A DNA stretch of 64,000 bases from Epithemia pelagica (GCA_946965045.2 OX337241.1:1054001-1118000), one strand, 5' to 3'; positions 10,932 to 21,802 are shown, counted from the stretch's first letter. Numbers and translations: made by a program. The notes: generated by a model not told the origin, from the letters alone.

Positions 10932-12371
10932 ATGGTGTGCTTGAAGACCCTTGCATGGCTAGTCGTTGCAGCCATTTGTGGAGTAGAAGGAGTAGACTCT
11001 TCCTCACGGCAAGAAAATGACGTATCGTTTCAAAGTGACCGACCAGCTTCTCATCTCTCGTTCGACAATGATGAAACGTTTGAAGGTCAAGAAATCAGAT
11101 GGAGGGAAGTCCTTGACAATGAAGAGTCTATAGCCGTGGGTGATGAAGAAAGCTACGTTGGTACAGATCGAGACCTAACGGGGGTGACATTTGACGATGA
11201 GTACATCGAAGAGTGTTATGACAACCTCCTTGATGCCGATGCTGATAACAACTCCCTTGTCGACGAAGAGGAATACGTCACGTTCATTAATACTCGATCA
11301 AATGGAATGGTGAATGCGTCCTCATTTGAATCACTTGATTGGTGGTTGGCCTACTATTTTTATTTCACAGAATGGAAGACGGATGGCAAAATTGATCTGA
11401 CGACGGGCAATGTGGCCGCCTTGAGAGCCACCGTCATTTACATTTGCACGTCCGTCCAAGACTGGTTGACTAGTAACACACAGGTACCCACTTTGTCGCC
11501 AACCGATGCATCCCTCAGTTTTGAGTCGTTGTTTGACTCACCAACGGTCCCTCCCGTCGGAACTCCATCCTATAGTCCAACCAGAGCTCCTTCGACCAAG
11601 CCGACGACGACGCCGTCGACGTCACCGTCGTCGAGCCCATCGAAAGCCCCAACTCTGGTAGTTGTCGAAGAAGAAAAACAGGCAGCAACTGTGGACGATA
11701 AAGGCGCACCTGGTGCCACCACTTCTGAAAACAGTACAAGTTTCCGGATTGGAATTCTTGCTTTGTTGTTGGTGCTCGTGATTGCAGGTGTGATCCTCCT
11801 TGTCGTCGCCATTCGCAGAAAACGACAAAAGGACAAGAATCTGCCGTATCACCTAGGCGAACTCGGAAGCGACGAAGCATCTTGTAACAGTGATGGTCGA
11901 GTGGGGGTCATGGAAAATATTGAAACTGGTGTATTGGCCGCAAGGGACGAGCGACGTGTCACCATGGTTGCCCCAGCCGGTGATTTGGGAATTGTCTTGG
12001 GTCGTGGTCAATCGACCAGTCGGAGTAATGCTTCCTCCCGTAGCCTGGGGCCCGTCGTGGTCCGTCGGGTAAATCCTTCATCACCGCTGCATGATGTCAT
12101 CCAAGTGGGAGACATTCTGGTCGAGATTGATGAGCTAAATACGTCCAATGTTTCAGCTCGGAGGGCAGGGGAGATTCTCCGATTGAAATCAGATCAACCA
12201 GAGAGATCCATCACGGTGCTCCGTCAGATTCCGATAGTGCATACACGACAAGACGAACCGATGCATGGAGACCAATGGGTGGAGTCCCGAGATCCTTTTG
12301 GTAGAATCTCGTTCTACAATGAGACCACAGGAGAAATGGCCTGGACACGTCCTCCATCTTCGAAACAATAG
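10932..12371 (+). CDS. type I membrane protein: EF-hand-like ectodomain, PDZ and WW tail
   Basis: 479 aa, start ATG 10932 (GCCATGG). Order of parts: signal peptide (residues 1-22, MVCLKTLAWLVVAAICG); acidic spacer; EF-hand-like loop DADADNNSLVDEEEY near residue 100, followed by a second conserved block (FTEWKTDGKIDLTT, then ATVIYICTS); Pro/Ser/Thr stalk at 185-240; TM helix at about 271-293 followed by RRKRQK, which fixes the orientation with the C-terminus in the cytosol; PDZ at about 340-415 with carboxylate-binding-type loop GDLGIVLG and core VGDILVEIDEL; WW domain at about 446-473 (two tryptophans, FYNETTGE). Ca2+ binding outside and protein scaffolding inside are family-based inferences. 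This is the intact reference copy for the broken gene just upstream. Function is unknown; an adhesion or signalling receptor is possible. Confidence 0.85.
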   Translation: MVCLKTLAWLVVAAICGVEGVDSSSRQENDVSFQSDRPASHLSFDNDETFEGQEIRWREVLDNEESIAVGDEESYVGTDRDLTGVTFDDEYIEECYDNLLDADADNNSLVDEEEYVTFINTRSNGMVNASSFESLDWWLAYYFYFTEWKTDGKIDLTTGNVAALRATVIYICTSVQDWLTSNTQVPTLSPTDASLSFESLFDSPTVPPVGTPSYSPTRAPSTKPTTTPSTSPSSSPSKAPTLVVVEEEKQAATVDDKGAPGATTSENSTSFRIGILALLLVLVIAGVILLVVAIRRKRQKDKNLPYHLGELGSDEASCNSDGRVGVMENIETGVLAARDERRVTMVAPAGDLGIVLGRGQSTSRSNASSRSLGPVVVRRVNPSSPLHDVIQVGDILVEIDELNTSNVSARRAGEILRLKSDQPERSITVLRQIPIVHTRQDEPMHGDQWVESRDPFGRISFYNETTGEMAWTRPPSSKQ

Positions 12372-12627
12372 AGATACCGTGTCGATAAAATAGATCTATC
12401 ATCTAGAACATCTAGAAGTGCAATATCTTCACAGCGGCGGTTGGACATAAATCCAACTTGGTGTCTCGCTTCTAGTTCTATGGCCTCGAATTTCTCATTG
12501 AGACTACAGGATCATCAGAAAACTCGTACAGGGCCGTATCGATACAACAGCTAGGTGAACAGTTCCGTTCACAGCTGAAGCTTAGTGTTGTTACGCGACG
12601 GAACAAACACACAAAGAACCAATGGTA

Positions 12628-14007
12628 CTACAAAACCGAACTACTCGACGGAGATTCTTTTGATCCTTTCCATTTCTTGAGCATAATCCAGCGGCACTTT
12701 TCCCAGTCGTAGAATTCCGGCCGATGTTCTCGGCACCCATGGTCCTCTTGCAAGTCAAGCGAGTTGTGCCATTCCATAATGTTCCGAATCATTCGATCCA
12801 GACCAACAGGTCCATTGGCAAACATGGGATCGTCCCCCATGTTTCGAACCAAAACTAGTAATTTGACACTGGATCCGAAATGAAAGCGAAACGGATGTGT
12901 TCGCTCCATTCCCATATCATTGCCGTGAACAAGGGGGTTCAAGAACAAGGTTTCGTCGTATCCATTCGGAAGCTTGAGGGCAATCACCTGAAACATGTTC
13001 GATTCGACGAGTTTGATCACCGCACTCGAAAATCTCCAAGGGACACGGCAGTCAACAATACACGGTGATGAGGGTTGGTACGACAGGGACTGAGCTGACA
13101 AGGACGGAGGAATAATGATATCGCTATCTTGATCCAATATTTGTTGTTGATACTGTGGTCCACCCCATGGTGGATCCAGAAACAAGAGGATGTCTTTGTT
13201 GGATTTTGGAGCTGAATCCCCTAGATTACCTGCAATGAAATCAATCAGGCAACCCGTTTTCACTCGGACCGTTTTTTGGACGGATGACGGTCGCTCGTGC
13301 TGCCATGTTTTCCAGAGCTCCACATTGGCCTGGAGCATGGATGCACGATCTGGATCGATTTCGACCGCCGTCACCGTATTCCAATATTTGAGAAATCCCA
13401 AGGTATTGCCTCCGATACCGGCCATGCCATCAATCACCACGTGGTCCGTCTTGCGATGAACAAAACAATGGAGTAACTTGGCTGTCCGAGTGGCTGCCCG
13501 CTCATGTGTTAGCGAGAAAACACCAACGCCATCGCATTGTATTTGACGGCGAAGATTCCATGGTAGACTTGGGAAGGCATGATCACGGACGGATCCAGCA
13601 CCAAGGCTAAACGTTGGGACAAACGCAACGAGCTGTGCGTAGTCAATGCCATTTTTGCTTTCGTCACGCAAATTCTTGTAATGAATGGGAATCTCAATCA
13701 CATGAGCAGATTCTTGAAGGGCTGTACACAAGTTAGAGACAGATTCAATGTCGACCTGGTCCGAGAAAATCACCTTGATAATTTCTCCCAGTCGCTGATG
13801 TGGATTGATGGTTACCTCGATTTTGTAGGGTCGTAGAGGCAACTTGCTGCTGCTTCGTGCCTCTCCATTGTCATCTGCAACATCTGGTGTCAGAGTCAAG
13901 AAAACCTCAAGCCTTTCTCTTACCAATTCATCAATCTGTTTGGCAACGGTGGATCGAGCCGTTCGGGGCAGCAGTGGTAGACCACCCACGAGGATGCATC
14001 GGCTCAT
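12628..14007 (-). CDS. TGS1: TGS1-type RNA cap guanosine-N2 methyltransferase
   Basis: 459 aa from ATG 14007. The SAM-binding motif I is VVIDGMAGIGGNTLGF at residues 190-205, the acidic ribose contact is AVEIDPDR at 214-221, and the catalytic signature DPPWGGPQY is at 278-286. That last motif is diagnostic of trimethylguanosine synthases, which convert the m7G cap of snRNAs and snoRNAs to m2,2,7G in the nucleus. The first ~120 residues form a small alpha/beta-looking extension (MSRCILVGGLPLL) that I cannot assign. The gene is convergent with the membrane protein at 10932, leaving 256 bp between stops, and divergent from the GlcNAc transferase. Confidence 0.9.
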   Translation of the reverse strand: MSRCILVGGLPLLPRTARSTVAKQIDELVRERLEVFLTLTPDVADDNGEARSSSKLPLRPYKIEVTINPHQRLGEIIKVIFSDQVDIESVSNLCTALQESAHVIEIPIHYKNLRDESKNGIDYAQLVAFVPTFSLGAGSVRDHAFPSLPWNLRRQIQCDGVGVFSLTHERAATRTAKLLHCFVHRKTDHVVIDGMAGIGGNTLGFLKYWNTVTAVEIDPDRASMLQANVELWKTWQHERPSSVQKTVRVKTGCLIDFIAGNLGDSAPKSNKDILLFLDPPWGGPQYQQQILDQDSDIIIPPSLSAQSLSYQPSSPCIVDCRVPWRFSSAVIKLVESNMFQVIALKLPNGYDETLFLNPLVHGNDMGMERTHPFRFHFGSSVKLLVLVRNMGDDPMFANGPVGLDRMIRNIMEWHNSLDLQEDHGCREHRPEFYDWEKCRWIMLKKWKGSKESPSSSSVL

Positions 14008-14265
14008 TGTTTGGGTGAACGGTGGGGGCAGAGATGTCAGGGCTACGGAACATTTAACTACCCAGGGGTAATGGGTCTTTTTTTAATCAAAAGAATCATT
14101 TATCTTTATGCACTCTTCCCGTTGAGATGTTGTCTCTACTCGTATGCAGAGTCCTTCTTGCCATCCCACCTACTAAATCGCCATCTGCCGTGCCAATGTA
14201 AGTGCTTTCGGGTAGGGCATCTTCGGGCATATATTGTGGCATCCGAGATCCGAGTCACCATGACC

Positions 14266-14295
14266 ATGGGATGGGATGGGATGGGATGGGATGGG
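14266..14295 (+). repeat. ATGGG pentanucleotide microsatellite, 6 copies
   Basis: Six uninterrupted ATGGG units lie in the 400-bp divergent region between the TGS1-like gene and the MGAT2-like gene, about 115 bp upstream of ATG 14409. Length variation here could affect either promoter, but nothing shows that it does. Confidence 0.9.
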
Positions 14296-14408
14296 ACATA
14301 GGACCATTTCACTTTCTTGAACCAAGTATTTTCGGCCCTCCGTAACAGTTCGGACCAACACAACATTGAGAAAATACAGTGAGAGTGCTCAATCTCAACA
14401 AAACGAGC

Positions 14409-16073
14409 ATGACTCCATGCCGTGGAATGCACGCGCAAAAACGACGTGAAGAACCAACTCTGGTCCACAGGAGAAAAATGAAAAAGAGCCAAAGGAGAAA
14501 TGCACTTGTGGTGATGATAACTGGTCCTTTGTTCTTTGCTCTGATAATGGCGATTGTGATTGTGTTGGTCGTACAAGGCATGTTACTTGGGACCCTTTTC
14601 CAGGCACAAATATTACCCCCGTACACAACGACACACCAACCATCATCCTTCACTACAGGAGAACAACAAGAAGAACTCCTCGTGCATAGCCTTCCAGAGT
14701 GGAAGCGGCGAGTGGTGGACCTACTTCGCCATCGCAAGAAGCAAAAGATTCCACAACTCGAGACCGAGGAGGCTTCTTTGGCGGAAACAGAATGGTTGCC
14801 ACCCCTGGAGGAGGAGGATGCGGCCCAGTGTGCGGAAACTTTGCATATTCCCTTTGTCATCATGGCGTTTCGACGCGTCGGATACATGAAACAAGCGATT
14901 GCGTCCATTCTGGCTTCGGATTTTCCTCACGAAACTGTCCCCATTGTAATTTCACACGATGGTCACGTTCCGGAAATGATGGAGTACATTCAATCTCTCC
15001 GCAACGATAGCAAACACAAGCTCGACATTATCCAACTAGTTCACCCGCATTCCTGCTATGAACATCCTCATTCTTTTCCAGGCAACGATACGAGTCTCAA
15101 CATTGGTTATGCGGGCGACAGTCAGGGCAACCCACGAAGTGCATGGGCCACGTGTTGCAAACACCATTTCACATGGATGATCAATACTGTTTTTAAAGAC
15201 GTTGAGGCCTTGCAAAAGTACGAGACCTTTTTCTTTTTGGAAGAAGATTACGTCGTTAGCCGAAGAATATACAGTTCTCTTTGCCATGGACTTGAAACCA
15301 TTGACCTCAAGGAACGTTCTATCCAAAATCGAGACAAGAAACTAGGGTCTGATTCTTTGCAAGAAAGCCATGCCGCAGAGAATGGTTTGGATGCACAAGT
15401 TTTCAAGACTGAAACCACCCTGGATGGATGGACCTTGCACCAAGCCATGACAGCACCAGAAGAAACCAACGAAAACGATATTGTCTTTTTTGGCATTGTC
15501 GGGGTGAATCCAGTCCACAAAATTAATCTCGTTTATACCAGTGGTGGTACCTTTCAATGGACCACACGAGTATTCCGGACAGGACCCATGACTTTGAGTC
15601 GATCCATGTTTCACAAGATTCAAGCGTCGTCCAACGAGTATTGCACCAAATACGATGAATACAACTGGGATTGGACCTTGCATCATCTCATGACAGATGG
15701 TCTCTTGCCCCAGGTTGTGTTGTTGCCTAAGCATTATCAGCTTGTCAAGCACATTGGTGTCGAGGGTATGCATGCATCGGAACATGTGGACCCCACACAG
15801 AAACAAGTTCATGATGAAAGTGGTTTGGACTTGTTCCTGTCGACACGGCGGACGCCAGGTCCTCCGAAGATGAATCTATTGCGAACATCGTTTCCCAGGC
15901 AGCCTGAACTCGACAAGGGGTTTGGTGGTTGGTTTCATCCCCGTGACATGGAACATTGTCTCTTAGTGTTTGGTCACAATGTATCGGAAGCGTCTCGCCT
16001 TGTACACATTGCCGAACAGGAACATGCGGAAATGGCCAAAAATCAAGAACAAGGCTTCATGAACCTGGCATAA
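14409..16073 (+). CDS. MGAT2: MGAT2-type alpha-1,6-mannosyl-glycoprotein beta-1,2-GlcNAc transferase (GT16)
   Basis: 554 aa from ATG 14409; the frame is open upstream only through a GTG. Type II layout: a basic tail of about 30 residues (HRRKMKKSQRR), a long hydrophobic anchor (about 31-64), and a lumenal stem and catalytic domain. Recognition rests on MGAT2-like blocks: IPFVIMAFRR at the fold start, VISHDG, KHHFTWMINTVF, the metal-binding FFFLEEDYVVS, and near the C-terminus YDEYNWDWTLHHL, which closely follows the signature of animal and plant GnT II. It should add GlcNAc to the alpha-1,6 mannose of N-glycans in the Golgi, making complex-type glycans. GnT I (GT13) is a less likely alternative because the YNWDWTL block belongs to GT16. 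Confidence 0.88.
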   Translation: MTPCRGMHAQKRREEPTLVHRRKMKKSQRRNALVVMITGPLFFALIMAIVIVLVVQGMLLGTLFQAQILPPYTTTHQPSSFTTGEQQEELLVHSLPEWKRRVVDLLRHRKKQKIPQLETEEASLAETEWLPPLEEEDAAQCAETLHIPFVIMAFRRVGYMKQAIASILASDFPHETVPIVISHDGHVPEMMEYIQSLRNDSKHKLDIIQLVHPHSCYEHPHSFPGNDTSLNIGYAGDSQGNPRSAWATCCKHHFTWMINTVFKDVEALQKYETFFFLEEDYVVSRRIYSSLCHGLETIDLKERSIQNRDKKLGSDSLQESHAAENGLDAQVFKTETTLDGWTLHQAMTAPEETNENDIVFFGIVGVNPVHKINLVYTSGGTFQWTTRVFRTGPMTLSRSMFHKIQASSNEYCTKYDEYNWDWTLHHLMTDGLLPQVVLLPKHYQLVKHIGVEGMHASEHVDPTQKQVHDESGLDLFLSTRRTPGPPKMNLLRTSFPRQPELDKGFGGWFHPRDMEHCLLVFGHNVSEASRLVHIAEQEHAEMAKNQEQGFMNLA

Positions 16074-17326
16074 GACTAGCGGAGCCAAATGAATACACGA
16101 CCAAGGTCTACTGTACATCTAATATGCTCTCTTTTTCTGCACAAAGGGAAAGAGGAAATCAAGAGCTTTGTTTCCCATGCAGCTGACAACTGCTCCGAGA
16201 ATTTTCCAAACTTGAAGAGAAATCGAGGAGATGTCTTCTCTTGTTCTCTTGGGTACATCTTTCTTCCAAAAGATTGAATGTCCTGATGATGTACCTTTTC
16301 TTCTTTTAGATCTTTGGTGGTCCGATTGTTGTGATTGTGACTTGTCTCGACATGCAGAAAGAACCCCACAACTGCCTTGCTTGACTCACCTTCTATAACT
16401 GGTAGAAGAGTGCGGGTCGTGACCATCCCTACGATGGAGACAACGACGTACCTAAAGGGGTGTAACTCCTCTCTTCCTGTGGATAAAAGTGTCACAGAGG
16501 TGTTGGTGGTCGGTGGCAAACATTCAACGGCTCCCACCAAGATCACATTCACAAACGATCCATGGATGCCTCGTCGTTTCTTGTTGATGCGCAGCTTGTC
16601 CCTGGAAGCAGTGGCGGGAAACCAAACGGGAGATGAAAATGCTGGTTTACGCATTGTTCTATTCAAGGCCAGGGATAGAATCACAAGTGCGACAAGGTTT
16701 GGGAAGTGGCGCTGTTTTTCATTATGGTCAATTGCACTTGTTGCGAGATGGCAAATCCATGCGCAACACCGCTCAAATCTGGAATGTGCACTTAAGAATC
16801 CCGAAGAAGTAGTTGCATAATTACGTAATTGCATTCTCTTTCCCCTGCCGTGTTTGAAACCTGTTGGGGCCTCTTCACTCACGAGAATAGGACGACTGTC
16901 TTGCAGGGTTAACGGTCTCGATTCTCGATGGCAGCAACAACAAGACAACTTGCTGGTGACCTAGCCACCTGATGTTCTTCTGGTGATGAATCATGCTTTG
17001 CTTCAGCCTGCTGTTCTTCTAAATCATCGCCGCTCGTATGATTTCCAGTCGGGATCTTGTCTAACAATCCCTTGTCATCCTAAGCTACCTCTTGCTCCAT
17101 ATTCGTATGTTAGGGGGTAAGTTATCGGGTGCGCGGAGCATGGGCGGTGGGCGGAACAATGGTGAAATGCAGGAGAACAATAAATACTGGCCGTCCTCGC
17201 GCGCTCGCGCCGGCGACTCGACACCGGAGCAATCACTGTCTGTGTCTGTGCTGTCTGAGATTCGGAGAGTTTTCACACCTATTGCATCTTCATCACGTGA
17301 ACAGTGAGAGCACAAAGACTCCTAAC
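16074..17326. other. 1.25-kb intergenic region, no convincing gene
   Basis: A minus-strand frame of up to 290 codons (16948 to 16076) begins with TTG; its first ATG leaves ~250 residues of low-information, basic and Cys-containing sequence without domains. I treat it as chance. The last 200 bp contain a GC-rich stretch (CGCGCGCTCGCGCCGGCG) and then the leader of the sulfotransferase gene. Confidence 0.4.
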
Positions 17327-18736
17327 ATGATCCCCAAACCCATTCGATTCACTCTGATCGGTATGATTCTTTGCACCACCGTCTGGAGCTGGTGGATTCT
17401 CTTGAAGTTTCAAAGACAAACTCTGTCACAGGGCGCTTCTGCCGTAACACTCAGTATTGAAACTGAAGAGGTCAACAACAAGAAAGCAACGACCAACAAG
17501 TACACGGAACAGGAGATTCGTGAAAAGTGGTTAAATTTGCCTGAGAATAATCATCAAGACACGACAAGTATCCACCACAAGCAACAACGATTGGAATTGG
17601 TCCACATTCCAAAAACATCCGGATCGGCATTGGAAATTGCCGCCGCTAAAGCCGGTGTTCCCTGGTCTTTTTGCCATTTTCGGGTACGATTTCTCAACCA
17701 AGCATTGCCCTATCCCCTGCCACACAAGGTCTTTTGTCCCAACGACTCTTCCTTCTCCTCCAACACCTCGACGCAGCAGCAACACGAGTACTACTACAGG
17801 CAAATGGGTGGTAAGACGCCTTGGCATATCCCTCCCAGTTTCTTTCGGAACACAACCGACAAGCATATTTCGAACAACAGCAACAACAACACGACGATCC
17901 AGTTCTCCTTTCCTGGATCATTTTACGATCAATCTGCCTTGTTTGCCGTCGTACGGCATCCGTACGACCGCATGGTCAGTGAATTCAACTACATCCACCG
18001 ACGAGACTTGCGCGATGGAGGCAAACTGGCGAATGCTTCCGAGTCAGATCTCCGAACGGGCGTGAATGGGTGGCTGCAACAACGATTGACCCCGTATAAA
18101 GAGGAAGGATTCCTGCAGACTCTGCACACCGACACACAAAGGACCACCACCACTGCCCCTCTTAATTGGAACGGAGAAGGAAAGAGCTGCGCAACCAGTC
18201 GTCCATTCACACAAGAAAGCACCATCCATTCCCTACAGGTTGTGCCACTCGGACGGTCGTCTAGGTCCCGAGTTCCGAAAAAGTACCTGATCGACGATGG
18301 CCATTTCATTCCTCAAAGTCACTTTATCTTTCCATTGTCCATGACGATCAAAACTGACACGCGGACCACCAACGTCACTGAACCAGCCGTGAACAAGGAT
18401 ACCCATCTGTCGCAACCAGCGGAGACTCCTTGCATCACAACCACGACCACACACACAATTCAAACGGTTCGCATTCATCCAGCAACCAAGGACCCAGGTC
18501 AACGCTTGGTCCATCACGTTCTGTATCTGGAACAATTGTCGGAGGATTTGCCACGTCTCATGAACGCCTATAACTTGACGACGATTACCTTGACCAAACC
18601 ACCAACACAGAAAAAGAATTCCAAAACACAACAAGATGGACCACGTCTTTCCGCGTCCATGTTGACCACACCGACAAAACTGTTGATTCAACAAGTGTAT
18701 GCCGACGATTTTGCCGTGTTTGGTTACACACCCTGA
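17327..18736 (+). CDS. Golgi-type membrane sulfotransferase
   Basis: 469 aa from ATG 17327; the open frame upstream to 17129 is unlikely to be coding because the inner ATG starts directly with a short basic tail and a signal anchor (IRFTLIGMILCTTVWSWWILL). The PAPS-binding motifs are both visible: 5'-phosphosulfate loop HIPKTSGSALE near residue 92, and 3'-phosphate motif VVRHPYDRMVSEF near 207, the usual spacing for the Sulfotransfer_2-type carbohydrate sulfotransferases. Asn-rich linkers (HISNNSNNNTT) lie between. It should transfer sulfate to glycans or polysaccharides in the Golgi lumen, which suits the sulfated polysaccharides of diatoms. The acceptor cannot be predicted. It is only distantly similar to the sulfotransferase family at 24.6-28 kb. 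Confidence 0.82.
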   Translation: MIPKPIRFTLIGMILCTTVWSWWILLKFQRQTLSQGASAVTLSIETEEVNNKKATTNKYTEQEIREKWLNLPENNHQDTTSIHHKQQRLELVHIPKTSGSALEIAAAKAGVPWSFCHFRVRFLNQALPYPLPHKVFCPNDSSFSSNTSTQQQHEYYYRQMGGKTPWHIPPSFFRNTTDKHISNNSNNNTTIQFSFPGSFYDQSALFAVVRHPYDRMVSEFNYIHRRDLRDGGKLANASESDLRTGVNGWLQQRLTPYKEEGFLQTLHTDTQRTTTTAPLNWNGEGKSCATSRPFTQESTIHSLQVVPLGRSSRSRVPKKYLIDDGHFIPQSHFIFPLSMTIKTDTRTTNVTEPAVNKDTHLSQPAETPCITTTTTHTIQTVRIHPATKDPGQRLVHHVLYLEQLSEDLPRLMNAYNLTTITLTKPPTQKKNSKTQQDGPRLSASMLTTPTKLLIQQVYADDFAVFGYTP

Positions 18737-19588
18737 AGGAGGAAAAACTGCAGAAATGATGTTGCAGTCATGAATGAACGAATGAATGAGACAGAACGCA
18801 ATCTGAAGTGACGAAAAAGATGGATCCGCTTTCTTGGGATGCCATGTGAAAGAGTTCCACAGAGACAATATCCGTACTGAAACTTATCTGGTGCACTGGT
18901 TTTCTTGTAGCAATAAAGTCGACACACGATGCCATAAACCATAAGAAGGTAGCGTTTGTAGAGGATGAAAAAGTGAGCATGTGTTTGTATATCCGTATGT
19001 TGTGAGGAGCATCAGATCGACGTCTCGCACGACTGCAGTTCCCAGTTCCAATGGCTCGTTGCTGGGGGTGTTTGGGAGACCCACGTGGCCCCTTGGGGAT
19101 ACGCCGGACCATCTGCTTCAGTCCCCTGTATTGATTCCCGAACGGTATTTCCATCTGGAATCTTTTTGCCTAGTACTCTTTTATGCACAGTACATTCCGC
19201 CTGACGGTCGTCCGCGTTGGGGAGTTTGAGGGACATTATTTTGGATTTGGGCGCACCTCTGTGCTTAAGTATTTTTGGGGAGAACGATGACGAAGGCATT
19301 CTCATTGTACCAGGTCGCGAACCGTGGAGTTGGTAGCGTACCAAATTTTTCGTCCATCCAAAAATTTAGATGCGTACGATGGCGCGTGGGCCAAACGATT
19401 CATCGCTCATTGTCATCGGACTTGAATGAGCCGCCTCCTCGAGGACCGTTGGCTACGGGGGGATGTGGACGAAAAATTTATTACCACTCTTTCTTTCCGG
19501 GCAATCGAAATCCAAACACAAAAGAAACTGTTTTTCGTTTGCTACTTGATTCGACACACCAAAAAAAGTGTGCACAGGAAGGGGGACC
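18737..19588. other. 850-bp intergenic region, nothing recognised
   Basis: No frame with a domain on either strand and no repeat. It must contain the 3' end of the sulfotransferase transcript and the promoter of the next gene. Confidence 0.4.
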
Positions 19589-20827
19589 ATGAAAATGAAT
19601 CGCTTCTCTTTCGTTCTGGTTGTTTGCTGGTTGGCATTCGCCGCAGCCCATAACAAGAATGAGGAATCGTCGTCGTTGACCTCTTCCTCGGTACAGCAAG
19701 AAGAAAAAGAAGAAGAAGCATCCTGGGTGAACTTCTTTACAACCACGAGGAGTTCCCTTCCGTCTCTTTTCTCTGTCGACACACAAGCTTCGTTCGAGGA
19801 GAAGGAAACTGTTCCGGCAGTTGTCATTGGACGACAAGAAGATTCGATCGCCGCTCGCCGCCAAGCCTTGCAACTGTCAATCTTTGACAACGATGATCAT
19901 GAACAATGTTACGTAAATCTTTTGGAGGTGGATACTTCTGGAGATTCCAAAGTGTCCCAACAAGAATATTTGGATTTCATTTACGTGCAATCCAATGGCA
20001 TTATTGACAATGTCACGTATCCCTCCTTTGATACCTTGGACTTGAAATTGCGGGCCATTTATCACTTTTCCGAATGGGAGACGAATGGGCAAATTGATTT
20101 GACGACGGACGATCTGGACAAGTTGCGTGGCACTGTCATTTACATTTGCGACGCTGTGACCCTTCGCGTGACGGAATTGACGCCCACCGCGTCGCCCTCG
20201 GTCAGTGCCCTTCCTTCCCTGAGTCCCTCGTTGGCACCGTCCCCGCCGTCTGTCTCGCCCTCCCGGAATCCTTCCACCTCGCCTTCGGCCGTACCGACTC
20301 GACCGCCGACGGACGAAACGCAAGCACGCTCGTCCATTACTCAAGACGAGCCTTCGGAGGAGGACGACGACGGCAACGATTTCCCCCAGGGCTTGTTGCT
20401 GGCCATTTTGGCCATTGCCTGCGCCTTGTGTTTGATTTTGGCGCTCACGGTGCGACGCAAGCAGCAACTGATGAAGGAAGCCGCCGAAGAACAACGACGC
20501 GGCGATACCGGACACTTTCCCGTCTACAAGGCGCACCGAGATGGCGGCCTCGAAGATCCCAAGACGGAAGATTTGGAAGCCTCCCGGTACGAAGCCAGTG
20601 TGTTTGCCACCGCCGCCTCGATGATACAGGAAGAAACCAAAACGGAACCTCCCACTCCCGAGAAACGCGCTGGTCGATCGGCCCTGGCAGTAGAAGAGGT
20701 GGAGGATTGGGTGGAATCCAAAGATGCCTTTGGCAAAACAACCTACTACAACAAACAATCGGGAGAAGTGACCTGGGAACGTCCGCGTATTCTGGCCGAA
20801 TCCATTGTGCGAGGGAACTTTGACTAA
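19589..20827 (+). CDS. type I membrane protein: EF-hand-like ectodomain and WW tail, no PDZ
   Basis: 412 aa from ATG 19589 (GGACCATGA). It is the third member of the family at 7913 and 10932: signal peptide NRFSFVLVVCWLAFAAAH, EF-hand-like loop DTSGDSKVSQQEYLDF, the matching second block (FSEWETNGQIDLTTDD, then GTVIYICDA), a Ser/Pro stalk, a TM helix GLLLAILAIACALCLILAL followed by VRRKQQ, and a WW domain (DWVESKDAFGKTTYYN, ending TWERP). The PDZ found in the two sisters is absent; the tail between TM and WW is ~90 aa shorter. The WW has both canonical tryptophans and the final Pro, so it should bind Pro-rich ligands. The ectodomain role is unknown. Confidence 0.83.
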   Translation: MKMNRFSFVLVVCWLAFAAAHNKNEESSSLTSSSVQQEEKEEEASWVNFFTTTRSSLPSLFSVDTQASFEEKETVPAVVIGRQEDSIAARRQALQLSIFDNDDHEQCYVNLLEVDTSGDSKVSQQEYLDFIYVQSNGIIDNVTYPSFDTLDLKLRAIYHFSEWETNGQIDLTTDDLDKLRGTVIYICDAVTLRVTELTPTASPSVSALPSLSPSLAPSPPSVSPSRNPSTSPSAVPTRPPTDETQARSSITQDEPSEEDDDGNDFPQGLLLAILAIACALCLILALTVRRKQQLMKEAAEEQRRGDTGHFPVYKAHRDGGLEDPKTEDLEASRYEASVFATAASMIQEETKTEPPTPEKRAGRSALAVEEVEDWVESKDAFGKTTYYNKQSGEVTWERPRILAESIVRGNFD

Positions 20828-21802
20828 CGAGTCACTCGTGAACTACCAACTACCAAGTGGTGTCGTTTGGCATACACGACAACAAGCCAACAATGTGAAA
20901 GAAGGACACCTTAGACAATGAGACTAGACATGTGGGGAGAGACAAACCAATATTACTTCGGGACGAGGGCGCTGCCAAACACTGGACGAGAGAGACGAAC
21001 GAGACCGCCAAACCAACTCTTTGTGTGCCTTTACATATCCAAACCTAGCTAATTTTGCATTACTACTCTAGAGAAAAGAGATATGATAGTATTTGTCATG
21101 GAGGCGGCATGCCGCTACCTCTGTTTCTCATGGTCGTTGGTCGTTCTTCCCCTCGTCTTTTCCTTGTACTCCCCGAAGTACACTAGCTATGAAAGGAGCC
21201 TGGTTATAGATCTTACAGAGTGTTCTATAAACAGAATTATCGCCAGATCTTTCCCGTTAAATACGAATCCGAACACCATCCGTTGAAAAATCGGTGGGCA
21301 CGACCATCAATGACCTTTACTCTGGAACAATTTGTACTAGATTTTCGCTGGACACGACACGTTGGTCATTCTGGACATAAGTAAGAACGAATGGTTCAAC
21401 CTGGTAGTATAGCGATTTGAGTACTAGGTAGGAACAGGAACTGTCACTGTTCACAAGGCTTCATGCCGTAAGTTTTTGATAGCCTCCTTCTCCTGTCATG
21501 TCCGATGTCCGATCAGACATACAACACGTCGGACAGACATATCATACGACAGACAGACGCTTGCGGACCTCGTACAGACAGATTCGTGACCCAACTCGGT
21601 ACGGGATCCCTTTTCTGCGACTCCAAGGGCGGTCATTTTGGTACGATCGCGTTTGTCACGACCGCGTCGCTGTGACTCCCCCAAAAACCTTTGCACCGTT
21701 ACGCAGATTGTAGGTAGCACAAACACACAAACGCAAACGGACACTTTTCCCCAAGTCGTTGGTCATTTTTTCTTGGCACGCACCCCACTTTTCTGTTCAA
21801 GT
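20828..21802. other. 1-kb intergenic region with a small hairpin
   Basis: No convincing gene. A plus-strand frame at 21083-21286 is short and without features. At about 21499-21535 TGTCCGA is followed 23 bases later by TCGGACA, giving a small hairpin, and nearby CAGACAGACG repeats occur. This is presumed promoter and leader of the acyltransferase gene. Confidence 0.35.

Noticed and set aside
16076-16948. 290-codon minus-strand frame
   Set aside because: Begins with TTG, first ATG is 38 codons in, no domain or signal, composition like its surroundings.
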